Positions 8,734-17,297 of a DNA stretch of 64,000 nucleotides are shown here, piece by piece. Position numbers and translations under genes: made by a program. Source of the DNA: Brasilonema sp. UFV-L1 (GTDB lineage: Bacteria > Cyanobacteriota > Cyanobacteriia > Cyanobacteriales > Nostocaceae). Location: NCBI RefSeq assembly GCF_012912105.1, contig NZ_QMEA01000004.1, forward strand, positions 62,001 through 126,000, read 5' to 3'. A model generated the notes under the pieces. It was not told the DNA's origin, did not search any database, and worked only from the letters and a program-made list of their open reading frames with translations. Position 1 is the stretch's first letter; every line of letters begins with the position of its first letter.

Positions 8734-8821
8734 AGATACTAAGCCACTCAATGAAGTGTCTTTGCGAATCTATGAACTCCAGAAAAGTTACCAGAAGTTT
8801 TGTAATTGAATTCACAGAATT

Positions 8822-9280
8822 TTAGGGAAAAATATTGATTTGTTCTGGAGTTATTTCAGGATTGGTGGATTCATATTCGTGAACTTGTGTCGTTAACCAC
8901 TGATCTAAATTTCCACTACGGGTTTCTCTTTTTTTCTTACCAACGACCTCAAGATAAGCTAAGTCTTTAATCTTACTGAGGCAGTTTGCTGGTGTCATCT
9001 GTCTTTCAGACTTTTTGTCGGGGGATATATTAGCAATTTTGATATTTTCGCTTTGCTGTTGATTTGACCTGCTGACATGAGAATTTTCTTTGAGCAATCG
9101 GTTGTAGGTGCGATACGGAATATAATGTAGAGGATTGTAGCCTGCAAAACGCAGCATGAGAACACAAGCCCAGGAATATTTACCAGCAAGAATCGCCTCG
9201 ACGACTTGGTCAAATTGTTCTGGAGGAAGTTTTTTATCTAAGTTGTGACTAATAGACATATTTTGGTTCATGATCTTCAT
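8822..9280 (-). CDS. hetP: HetP-family heterocyst commitment protein
   Basis: This 152-residue protein carries the conserved HetP core near its N-terminus ([20 protein letters not shown], then [20 protein letters not shown]), followed by a variable polar tail with a conserved-looking patch ([18 protein letters not shown]). HetP proteins control irreversible commitment to heterocyst differentiation in Anabaena sp. PCC 7120, downstream of HetR. Two starts are possible, 9280 (MKIMNQN) and 9271 (MNQN), without a decisive binding site. In Anabaena, hetP follows hetC; here it is upstream of a HetC-like exporter and downstream of a truncated hlyD. It could be hetP itself or one of its paralogs, but the full-length tail favours hetP. 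Confidence 0.85.
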   Translation of the reverse strand: MKIMNQNMSISHNLDKKLPPEQFDQVVEAILAGKYSWACVLMLRFAGYNPLHYIPYRTYNRLLKENSHVSRSNQQQSENIKIANISPDKKSERQMTPANCLSKIKDLAYLEVVGKKKRETRSGNLDQWLTTQVHEYESTNPEITPEQINIFP

Positions 9281-9364
9281 GTTGTGGTGGAAGTGAATGA
9301 GGTGTCAGTTTTTGGTTTTTTGTAGCTCAACTGCTTTTAAGCATTCTGACTGGAGTCAAATACA

Positions 9365-9442
9365 GCAACCTTGGTGTCCGCCCCGAGGACGGACACTACC
9401 TCAAAGAGCTGCTATTGGATATAACTAGTTGATAAAGGTTGC
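9365..9442. repeat. Nested inverted repeat between the truncated hlyD and hetP
   Basis: An outer stem GCAACCTT/AAGGTTGC (9365-9372 with 9435-9442) encloses a perfect hairpin GTGTCCG/CGGACAC (9374-9380 with 9390-9396). It starts 7 bases beyond the hlyD-like stop codon. It looks like a small palindromic repeat or mini-element and may mark the break that truncated that gene. Confidence 0.4.
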
Positions 9443-9448
9443 TACATT

Positions 9449-10108
9449 TCATTTTGTCCTGATCTCTAAGCTAGGTTTGTTCTCTTCTGCTTTAAGCCGC
9501 GCACGAGTTTGAGCAAGCATTCGAGTCCTAGCCATGAAATGTTTGATGTTGTTGAAGTGGATTTGATCGTCTACTAAATCTTGCTTTTGCACTTCAACTT
9601 TCGGAACTAAGAGTTCTGTGTCTAATTCTGCAACCACTTGACCTGTTTTGAACTCTTGAGCTTGTTTGAGAGCAGTATTAACGACTTCACTCAAACCTTG
9701 TAGCTGAATTTTCTGAGGCTCATCTGGTGCTATAAACTTTGCTCGAACATGGTTGACTTGTTCAATCTTTCCTGTCCACGTCCAAACAACAACAGCTGTA
9801 AAAAAAGTCATGCTCCTCAATGTGACTAGATGAGCAATGGTTGAAGGTAGTTGCTCAAGCAAAGCTTGTAAGGATATCGACCAATCGCCCGTATCTTTGT
9901 TTGTTATCTGAGGTTTTGTAACTGTATCAGTGTGTGTATTTGTAGCTGCTTCTGGTAAAGCTTCTTTGCTTGAAGTGACATGATTTTTGTAGATGAATGC
10001 TGTTTGAGAAACCAAATCACAGTCGGGATATAAATTATGAAAATTCATCCCAGTATTCTCTGTTTGGTTTAAGGTTTTGACTGCATTTGACCTGATGATG
10101 CTGTTCAT
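9449..10108 (-). pseudogene. Truncated HlyD-family adaptor gene
   Basis: The ATG at 10108, with AGGA six bases upstream, gives 219 residues; a TTG at 10147 would extend it by 13. It has a polar N-terminal tail, one hydrophobic segment (FFTAVVVWTW) and the first lipoyl half (LSEVVNTALKQAQEFKTGQV, then VAELDTELL). It stops a few dozen residues into the expected helical hairpin. The helical region, second lipoyl half and beta-barrel of the 523-residue protein at 1602-3173 are missing, so it cannot be a normal adaptor. Its layout resembles that protein, suggesting a decayed paralogous export locus next to hetP. A short functional membrane protein cannot be excluded. Confidence 0.7.
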
Positions 10109-12323
10109 GAGCTGTCCTGATGATCTCAAACCTGACTTTCTATTCAAGTCTTTTTGCTGCTAAGCCGGATGATGTTATGTCCTTATGAAATTCAGCAGCT
10201 AGTTTGTAAAAAAAAGCAATTTATACAGACGCACACTACACAACAGAGGGTTATGAAAGTTCCAAATGTTTTTAAAAACCACTCAGTTGCTGGGTGACTG
10301 ATCGACTGTAACTTTTGCTTAGGATTGGCAGAGAATTGAATTCACTTTCTCTATGTTATATGTCTGACATGAAAAAGTCTCCTCTTGACTTTCAGTAGAT
10401 GCAATTTTATCTTTTTCAAATTTCATTCTCTCCTAATTTAACTATTTATCTCTGTTACATGGCTATTCTAATTTTATACTCAAAAATTAGGAGTCATTAA
10501 GTAAAATCGCATACTTTTTAGGGTTGAAGAGAAAAAATGACCATTCCTAATAGTTAATAACAATATTCGTATTTATACTATTTTTTTGAGTAAATGTCAT
10601 CTCCTAAATGAGAATTTATTAAGATTTTGACTAATGATGTTTTTATGTTTACTCAAGTATTATTCTGTTTACGTTTTGTCCCTTAATTTATGAAAATGTA
10701 GGGGGTAAGACCCCTCATTTTACGTGATTTTAAGGCTTTTGAGTTCCCAAGAGTTAGTTACTTTTTCAGTGTAACTAAATGTTCTCACCTTCTAAAAATA
10801 TATCAGCAAAAGTAGCATTTAGACAATATTTACCAAAATTGAATCGTGAGCATAATTTTTACTGTTTCCGGAAAATGTCTAGTTTCCATTATGTTCAGTT
10901 GATATCCAAGTCAAGTCAGACTTTGATTTTAATAGGTGAGTGGAAATTCATAATGAATCTGTTATAGATTTCGCACAACTCTAATTTCTTTCATACTTAC
11001 TTTTCATTTTGAAAGACACTTGTATGGTATAATTTTTAAGAATTTATCAGTAGCATGTCTTGGTGACAACAAAATCTCTGTTGAAAGTTACTAACAAAGA
11101 AAAAGTATTATATTGCAACTGTGTATCTTTCTTGAATTTTAAAAACATAAAAAACTTGTACAAGGTGTTCCTCAGTAGATTGAAAAAATACTTGCATTTC
11201 TTTGAAAATTTCACTGACACAGCTCAGTCGTTTTTCAAAACCGAGTAGGATATAGGACAATACGCTAACTGTTAGGACAATACGCTAACTGTATTGGGTT
11301 AGGAAGAAAAAAAGAAGATCGGTAATCTTTTAAGAAACACAGGGGTGTAGGGAAAAAAGGTGTTTCTTTGATTCGTAGCGGATAGCTACAGCCGCCAATC
11401 GGACGCTGACTGGAATGCACTTTTCTCAACAAGACCTAAAAAACTGGGTTTATGAACGGAATATTAAGGTTTTGAAATGTCATCATTCTCAAGAAACCTG
11501 GTTTTTGGTCCTGGTGCAAGATATCACTCATCTTAAGATCATCGAAGGGAGTAACAAAGCGATAAATTCTTCAAATATGTTCTAAACCCAAAGCTAATGG
11601 TAATGGCACGGCTGCAGGAGGTACACTCCCGCTACGGGTGAGTCTTAGAGGGCTGCGCATATCCTTATGACTAGTAAGTCCTGCTGCGGAGGCTTGCGCC
11701 AATGCGTAGCGTCTGTGGGCGGGTTTCCTACCGTAGGGAACTGACGAAAAACTGAGGATGCACAGAAATACGGCGTCATTATTTAAATCCCCGCGCATTT
11801 ATTTATGGGGATGTATTTCTCGCTGCAGAATTCTGACAACTGATACCAAGCGTGAAAAATGATTAAGACATGAACCACTAAAAGCGATGATCTGTAACTC
11901 TTTGACAATCACGCGCTTGTACGGAACTGTGAAAGAGTGCTTTCTTTGCACTGGATCCAAAATCTAAAATCTAAAATGGTATGAGTTGTTCTTCAAAGAA
12001 TTTTGAATTGAAATAAACTCATTAGCTGAAAACTTATCAGTAGTAAACATGACTCTACATTACTAGTTGTCTATGTATTTAAAGTGACTAGTATTGAGAT
12101 TTTTCAACAGCAACTCCTCATCCTGATTTGTTAAACTTCAGCGTGAATCGATATATTTCAAGGTCAGTCCTAAATAATACTTCTGAAGTTAGTAGCTTAA
12201 GTCCGGAAAAGAGATGAAAAAATATTCTGTGACAGATAAAAACGAGTTGAATTGTTAGGTATAAAATCTTAATTTTGTATAGGAAATAGGGAGTCGAAAA
12301 AATCCCTAACCTGTCATTTATGA
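10109..12323. other. Gene-poor 2.2-kb interval
   Basis: No ORF here has a recognisable or compositionally convincing protein; those at 10779-10967 and 11060-11248 are short, AT-driven and lack good binding sites. The stretch 11360-11800 carries repeat debris typical of filamentous cyanobacteria (CTGGGTTTAT, AAACCTGGTTTTTGG and a GC-richer palindromic patch at about 11610-11740), probably relics of small mobile repeats. A 20-bp tandem duplication at 11253-11292 is listed separately. Confidence 0.5.
11253..11292. repeat. Tandem 20-bp direct repeat, two copies
   Basis: TAGGACAATACGCTAACTGT occurs twice head to tail without mismatch (11253-11272 and 11273-11292) in otherwise unique AT-rich DNA. 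No function is visible; it may be a replication-slippage product. Confidence 0.8.
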
Positions 12324-14777
12324 CTAACTCATGAGCAAATAAATTGCCCAAATAGCCATAGCCCGGAGATAAGTACTAGCGCGGAAAGTCCCCACAGCAG
12401 TAATGGCTTCAGGTGTGCGGAATTGTAGCCCATTGTCATAAATTTGCTGCACCACAGCGTGTGCAATCCTAAAAGCCTCGTCCTTCATTCCCATTTGCAC
12501 AAGAATTGCCGCCAACCCGAAATTTATTCCTGTCCAAATCTCCAACGGATGAGTTGCATTGGGATTTTCAGGAAAACCATCAGGGCGAACACCGTTAGCA
12601 GCACCAAAGTTGCCATGATGAAACTTGAGAAAGCAAGCATCGTACACAGTTTTTAAAGCAGAGAAGGCGCACTCAACAGGTACAATATCTGGCAACCCCA
12701 AAAGACGAGCATAGAATTGCCCACATAATTGATCTGCCATGACGACATCAGATCCACTCTCACTATCGAGTCGATAGTATTGCCCATTCCAGAGTTTTTC
12801 TTGGTAAATGGGGCGAGACTGTGCAAGCCAAGTTTCGTAGATAGACTTTTGTTGGACTAATTCTTCTGTGTTCTCAGAGTTTGTGCGGTTTAAGAGAATA
12901 TCACAAATGGCGATCGCCGCCTCTATTGCTGCTAACCACAACCCACCACAATAGGCGCTGACTCCTATTAAACGCCAGTCATCAAAAGTTTGGTCTGGTG
13001 CGCCAGAATTTTCTGGAATCCCATCTCCATCTTTGTCAAACTTCTTGAGGTAGTCTAGAGTTTGCACAATCGCATTCCAACAATCTGTCAGAAATTCCAC
13101 ATCCTCAGCACCTGTTAGCAGAAAGTCTCGGTATACTTGCAACACAAAATCACAGCCTAAATCTTTCCAAAGGTTGCAATCTTGGTAACTTGTATAATTT
13201 GTTTTCTCCCAGACGTGTTCATTTGGCGCACCTAAGTCGTGAGGAGTTGCACCATATGCTTTACGGACTGCAATTGGACTTTCCACACTCATAGTATAGT
13301 AGTAGCCAATAACACGACGAGTCTCATCACAACTAGGTATTGCGCGTGCAAAAGCACGAATCACCGCTTTCTCCAGTTCTGGAAACAGCATCAACAGGGC
13401 AAAAGAACCGTAAAGCCGCACGTCCAAACTTTCATACCAGCGGTAATCTAAGCACTCCAACACAGCAAACTGACCAACAGGATCACTCTTTGTTGCTGCA
13501 CTCCAGAGAGTTCCACCACTCGTGAGGTCGTAAAGCTCATTAAATAGAGCCATTTTAAACCAGTCTGGCAAGTCCTGACGGTCGAGAATTGGCTGTTGCC
13601 AAGATTGAATCTGTTGTTGCCAGTTTTGGTATTCTCTTAGGGCAGTGGATGCGATCGCCCAAGCATTCTGACCGCAGTGCCCAAAAAAGTCAGTATATCT
13701 GCGATCATATGTAACCCCGGCTGCAAATTCTGTGATTGGGAAATCCCACGCCAGCGCAAAGGGAATTTCGAGATTTTCGCCTGGTTGGAGAGTAAAACGT
13801 AGTGCAAGTGCGATCGCCAGTTGTTCATTTTGAACTGCTGGCGTATCGTCAACAGAATTAGGTAACGATCCATCTTGGGCAAAGCTTTGCCAGACATCCT
13901 CACCCGTGCCTATGGGATTCCAGCGGCTATGGTAAAACACTTCCACTTTAGGGTGTTTCCGCGTAGCAATACACCACTGTCCCTCTCCTTCTTGGACTGG
14001 TTCACTCACACCAATTTGATTCAACTCCCAGCCGATATATTCGGAATTTTCAACCAGTTGATTGAAATTATCTAGACTTTCGCCTAAACGTGGTTGATAC
14101 TCATAAACTGGGCTTCCATCATCCCGCACCCTAACCTCAGGAGATTTCAAAGCATTAGTAAACCAGCCCACCATATTTTGCCAGGTAAGCATGATACTGA
14201 GAGTGATAGGTGCATGAGTCGGGTTGTGTGTAGTCCAGACAAACATTGCGACTGGGTAGCTTGTTTGTTGATAATTTCCCGCCCAAATCGGAGAGAATTG
14301 TTCGCAGGTTAACTCGGCTTGAAACACACCTTGATAAGCAAACCAGCTGCGAGGGTACAAAGCGTGATATGTTCCCGTTTGGGATGAGAAAGCTATTTCT
14401 CCCCTTGCTTCCTCATCTCCTCCTACTCTCCTACTCGCCGGATACCATTCCCATGTTTTGAGGCTTCCATCTTCAGGAGGTTGAGTACACAAAGCGTATG
14501 CTTGCGAGGATGCGCCGAAAGATTCAAATACACTGAATTGACAGGCGGGAATATTTTTGAAGACATGTTCACCGCCGTCAATGTGCCACAAATTAAAATC
14601 TCCTCGCGAGGAACGACCAATGCAACCTGCACCAAAGCCGCCCAAAGGCATACCGTGCCAAGGACCATCATCAATATTACTGGCGTAGCGGACTGTGTAA
14701 GGTTTGTCCCAGCCTAAACCGATGGGACGACTCCAAGTGCAAGAGGGAATAATCACGGAAGATGGTAATTTCATCAT
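12324..14777 (-). CDS. GH116 beta-glucosidase (bile-acid glucosidase / GBA2-like)
   Basis: From ATG 14777 (TTG at 14792 and ATG 14774 are alternatives) the protein is 817 residues. The N-terminal beta-sandwich has the family pattern PLGGFGAGCIGR. The C-terminal (alpha/alpha)6 barrel carries the region of the catalytic Glu (FAVLECLDYRWYESLDVR) and the acid/base Asp motif (GAPDQTFDDW), preceded by DKDGDGIPEN. GH116 enzymes hydrolyse beta-glucosides, including glucosylceramide in animals; the cyanobacterial substrate is unknown. No signal peptide is seen, so it is probably cytosolic. TATAAT lies only 6-11 bases before the start, so the message may be nearly leaderless. Residues around RRVGGDEEARGE come from a low-complexity repeat-like insertion. 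It stands alone. Confidence 0.88.
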   Translation of the reverse strand: MMKLPSSVIIPSCTWSRPIGLGWDKPYTVRYASNIDDGPWHGMPLGGFGAGCIGRSSRGDFNLWHIDGGEHVFKNIPACQFSVFESFGASSQAYALCTQPPEDGSLKTWEWYPASRRVGGDEEARGEIAFSSQTGTYHALYPRSWFAYQGVFQAELTCEQFSPIWAGNYQQTSYPVAMFVWTTHNPTHAPITLSIMLTWQNMVGWFTNALKSPEVRVRDDGSPVYEYQPRLGESLDNFNQLVENSEYIGWELNQIGVSEPVQEGEGQWCIATRKHPKVEVFYHSRWNPIGTGEDVWQSFAQDGSLPNSVDDTPAVQNEQLAIALALRFTLQPGENLEIPFALAWDFPITEFAAGVTYDRRYTDFFGHCGQNAWAIASTALREYQNWQQQIQSWQQPILDRQDLPDWFKMALFNELYDLTSGGTLWSAATKSDPVGQFAVLECLDYRWYESLDVRLYGSFALLMLFPELEKAVIRAFARAIPSCDETRRVIGYYYTMSVESPIAVRKAYGATPHDLGAPNEHVWEKTNYTSYQDCNLWKDLGCDFVLQVYRDFLLTGAEDVEFLTDCWNAIVQTLDYLKKFDKDGDGIPENSGAPDQTFDDWRLIGVSAYCGGLWLAAIEAAIAICDILLNRTNSENTEELVQQKSIYETWLAQSRPIYQEKLWNGQYYRLDSESGSDVVMADQLCGQFYARLLGLPDIVPVECAFSALKTVYDACFLKFHHGNFGAANGVRPDGFPENPNATHPLEIWTGINFGLAAILVQMGMKDEAFRIAHAVVQQIYDNGLQFRTPEAITAVGTFRASTYLRAMAIWAIYLLMS

Positions 14778-14842
14778 CGTTTGATTATACAACGTTGTGT
14801 GTATTCGTTCCTACATCCGTAAGTGATGCTCAAATCTCTGAG

Positions 14843-15037
14843 TTAATCTTGCTCTACGTCAACAATCACTCGTAAATCAGCTTCTGGCATCAGCCGCTGT
14901 AGAACTGTAAGATGACCATCAGCATCACTGCGGCTACGGAATCGATGAATCACAGTTCGCTCTTTTGGTGAAAACCATTGGACAACAGCCCAGGGAGCAA
15001 GTGCTGTACGGTATGTTTTAGTTTGTCGCTTCAACAA
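14843..15037 (-). CDS. Small conserved-looking hypothetical protein, 64 residues, TTG start
   Basis: A strong Shine-Dalgarno (AGGAGG) lies 5 bases before TTG 15037 and 8 bases before a second TTG at 15034; the latter spacing is better. The protein is basic with an acidic end (KRQTKTYRTALAPWAVVQWF, ending RVIVDVEQD). Base composition is higher in GC than the flanks, which supports real coding. I recognise no domain. It stands between the GH116 gene and a gene-poor stretch. Confidence 0.6.
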   Translation of the reverse strand: MLKRQTKTYRTALAPWAVVQWFSPKERTVIHRFRSRSDADGHLTVLQRLMPEADLRVIVDVEQD

Positions 15038-15760
15038 GAAAACCTCCTATGACATCCATCGATTGATGTCTGCTTCTTTTGTAATGTGTAGATACTGTCG
15101 TTGTAACCAGCAGATGCTCATTCCTAAACACAAGCCTAATCTCTGCACTTAGTGGTAACAAAACGCAAGAAAAAGGCTTCCCTTTACTCATGCAATTCAT
15201 ACTTGCGCGAACAAAGCGATTCGCATAGAAATTTCAGGAAAAAGTTAAGGAAAAAGCAAATATTTATGCAAGGCGCGAGTTGATAGCGCTTGCCTGATAA
15301 TTATCTTCTCACTCACACAAAGAAGTGTTAATAATTTTGTTTTTAAACACTACAGTGTGAACATTTTCATGCTAATATATGCGTCAACAGGCTGAGCATA
15401 ACCAACTTTGAAAACTTCAGGCAAAAAACACCAATCTAACTGATAAAAAGTTGCTCAATTGGTTGAATGTAAGTTTTCTTATAATTAGCAGTTGGCAACC
15501 GGGAAAAAAGCCTGGAATTTGATAACGCAACTATGCTAGCTCGTGAGCTAGGAGTTTTCTTTAAAACTCTTACTAGAGCTTTTCAAGCTTATGTGAATGG
15601 CATTCCCGACGAGTCACAATCAAGATGGTTCCTCGCCTTCAGCCTATCTACCTGCATCAAACAAAAGGGAATCCAATACCAACCAGAAAATGAATTCATA
15701 GCTGGTGAAAAAATATAGATTTTTTAGCCACTTGCAAATACAAACGCTCCAATGAACTAT
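15038..15760. other. Interval without a convincing gene
   Basis: Small ORFs at 15018-15200 (minus) and 15533-15718 (plus) have no recognisable family and no good binding site. The only structure I see is a perfect 16-bp palindrome CTAGCTCGTGAGCTAG at about 15536-15551. Nothing else is supportable. Confidence 0.4.
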
Positions 15761-16171
15761 CTAAATAGATTCTAGACCTAGATCGCTTGTATAAGAAAGA
15801 GGGGTTTGAGCCCACATTTTCTGCAAAAACTCTGGAACGCTTGCTAAAGTCCCTAAATAATCTATCAACAGGGCGGAAATTGCCGCAAAATTTTGTTTCA
15901 TGCTTTGCCAACCAGAGAATATGATTCCCGGTTGTTGGAGTCGCAAATCATTTGAGATAAAAATTTGCTTGTTTATAGGTTGAGGGAATGATGTTTGCAA
16001 GTTGCGAGAAAAAGGAATGTCCTTCATTGCAAAACCGCAATCCCACACAGATACTTTTTTGGTGAAATATTGATTAGCTGATGTCAACATTTCTTGGTAG
16101 AATCTACCGCTACCGCGTTCATCACTCATGTTCACATGATGCTCCCCGATGATCTGAATTCTCTTGTTCAC
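15761..16171 (-). CDS. Hypothetical protein, 136 residues, GTG start
   Basis: The reading frame begins with GTG at 16171, preceded by AGGGA about 7 bases upstream, which supports translation. The protein looks soluble and non-repetitive (MNKRIQIIGEHHVNMSDERG at the start), with no membrane segment. I recognise no family, and neighbours give no functional clue. It could be a decayed or lineage-specific gene. Confidence 0.45.
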   Translation of the reverse strand: MNKRIQIIGEHHVNMSDERGSGRFYQEMLTSANQYFTKKVSVWDCGFAMKDIPFSRNLQTSFPQPINKQIFISNDLRLQQPGIIFSGWQSMKQNFAAISALLIDYLGTLASVPEFLQKMWAQTPLSYTSDLGLESI

Positions 16172-16568
16172 ATTTACATCCCTAAAAAAGAAGAACAGGA
16201 AAAAAGAAAGTCAATTCAAAATGTAACATCGTTACTAGTTAAATTCCGATAGGTGAAGTTGACCAAAGAAATCCCCAGGTGATAAGCCTGGGGAGGATGC
16301 AAACCATGAAAGCATAACATTTAGTACTGATTTCGAATCGTACAGTACTAGATCCGTCATTAACCGAAAAGAGGAGTTTTTGCTTTGTGAGGTGTGCTTT
16401 TTGGTGCAATAACCTATTAACAGCTACAATACTCCTCACAAAATCAAAGTAGTTGCCAAAATGCCAAATGAGGACAGAAAAAGGCAAGAGGACACATTTT
16501 TAAAAATGTGGGTAATGACCCCTCTACCCGATACCTCTACACTCAGTTAAACTAAATGTGCAATGGTC
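16172..16568. other. Interval with short palindromes, no gene seen
   Basis: A perfect palindrome CACATTTTTAAAAATGTG (about 16493-16510) lies just past the GIY-YIG stop and could act as a weak bidirectional terminator. ACTCCTCACA (16431-16440) and a complementary GTGAGG/GAGGAGT stretch (about 16370-16392) form a long inverted repeat. No protein gene is convincing. Confidence 0.4.
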
Positions 16569-17114
16569 TTATTTCAAATCTAATAAGCCATTTTCTTTTA
16601 ATTTAGGATTGAAGCGAATTTCTGTTTGTAAACCACGTAATTCTAAAACTGCTATGATTTCACCCTCGACTCGCCGTGCCACATTTTTAATGATTTTAGT
16701 TTGCATTATTTCATCATTTGTAGGATTGTTATAATTAGCCTGTTCTTCAGGCGTCATAACTGCTTTGACATCTATCGGCTGCGTCCATTTATCTTTATTA
16801 TCTGCATTTCCAGCAGGAACACTACCATTTTCAACAATCCAATTCTGCTCAATATTTTCTAAAATTGTCCGGTTAGGACGTTCAATTGTTTGAGCTTTTA
16901 CCCAATAACAATTTTGTGGTTGACGTACTAAGTGCTGTTTTAAACTGAGATAAACATCACGAGAATAGCCCACAAACTGTAACACTTTTTCTTGGTCAAA
17001 AATTGCGTATACTCCAATTTTTCCCTGCAATTGTTCAGGAAATTGACCGTGATCGTCAATATATGGAATGTACTCTAGATTGGCTAAAGGAATAATATCC
17101 GTTTCTGATGTCAT
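16569..17114 (-). CDS. GIY-YIG nuclease-family protein
   Basis: Residues about 30-90 carry a GIY-YIG core in degenerate form: GKIGVYAIFD for the first strand and VLQFVGYSRDV for the second, then LKQHLVRQ. About 90 residues follow, including EEQANYNNPTNDE and a C-terminal domain (GEIIAVLELRGLQTEIRF). Proteins of this layout are widespread in cyanobacteria; nuclease activity is not established for them to my knowledge. The gene lies about 180 bp after bcsA on the same strand but is probably not part of the cellulose operon. Confidence 0.75.
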   Translation of the reverse strand: MTSETDIIPLANLEYIPYIDDHGQFPEQLQGKIGVYAIFDQEKVLQFVGYSRDVYLSLKQHLVRQPQNCYWVKAQTIERPNRTILENIEQNWIVENGSVPAGNADNKDKWTQPIDVKAVMTPEEQANYNNPTNDEIMQTKIIKNVARRVEGEIIAVLELRGLQTEIRFNPKLKENGLLDLK

Positions 17115-17297
17115 AGATGAAGTTCAAAAATGAGTTTTGATAATTTTCCGCTTCATGCAAACCGGAAATGGTTATTAGTTAGTATACAGATAAACAATAA
17201 ATGAACACAGACATTTCATCTGTGTTCATCTGTGATTCCAAATATCTTTTGTTCTTTAAACTGAGCGCAAGCTCATGACCTTGTGAATGATTACGCT

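Larger units (their letters stand above)
6381..8821. other. 2.4-kb gene-free interval between hetP and the exporter operon
   Basis: I find no convincing protein gene on either strand; the small ORFs at 6428-6640 and 6847-7050 have low-complexity, family-less translations. On the minus strand the stretch instead holds the hetP terminator, more terminator-like hairpins, a hairpin cluster, an NtcA-type promoter, and an exporter leader of about 1.2 kb with strong secondary structure; these are listed separately. A long NtcA-dependent leader is known for hetC in Anabaena sp. PCC 7120, so a long untranslated region here would not be unusual. Confidence 0.6.

Noticed and set aside
11253-11292. Two 20-bp repeats considered as a CRISPR array
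   Set aside because: The units are directly adjacent without spacers and there are only two copies.
15533-15718. 61-codon plus-strand ORF
   Set aside because: No binding site, no family, and its start lies in a palindrome; left as unsupported.
16370-16445. ACTCCTCACA motif resembling the cyanobacterial small RNA Yfr1
   Set aside because: The core lacks the final C of the Yfr1 motif, no 3' terminator hairpin follows, and a complementary upstream arm explains it as an inverted repeat.
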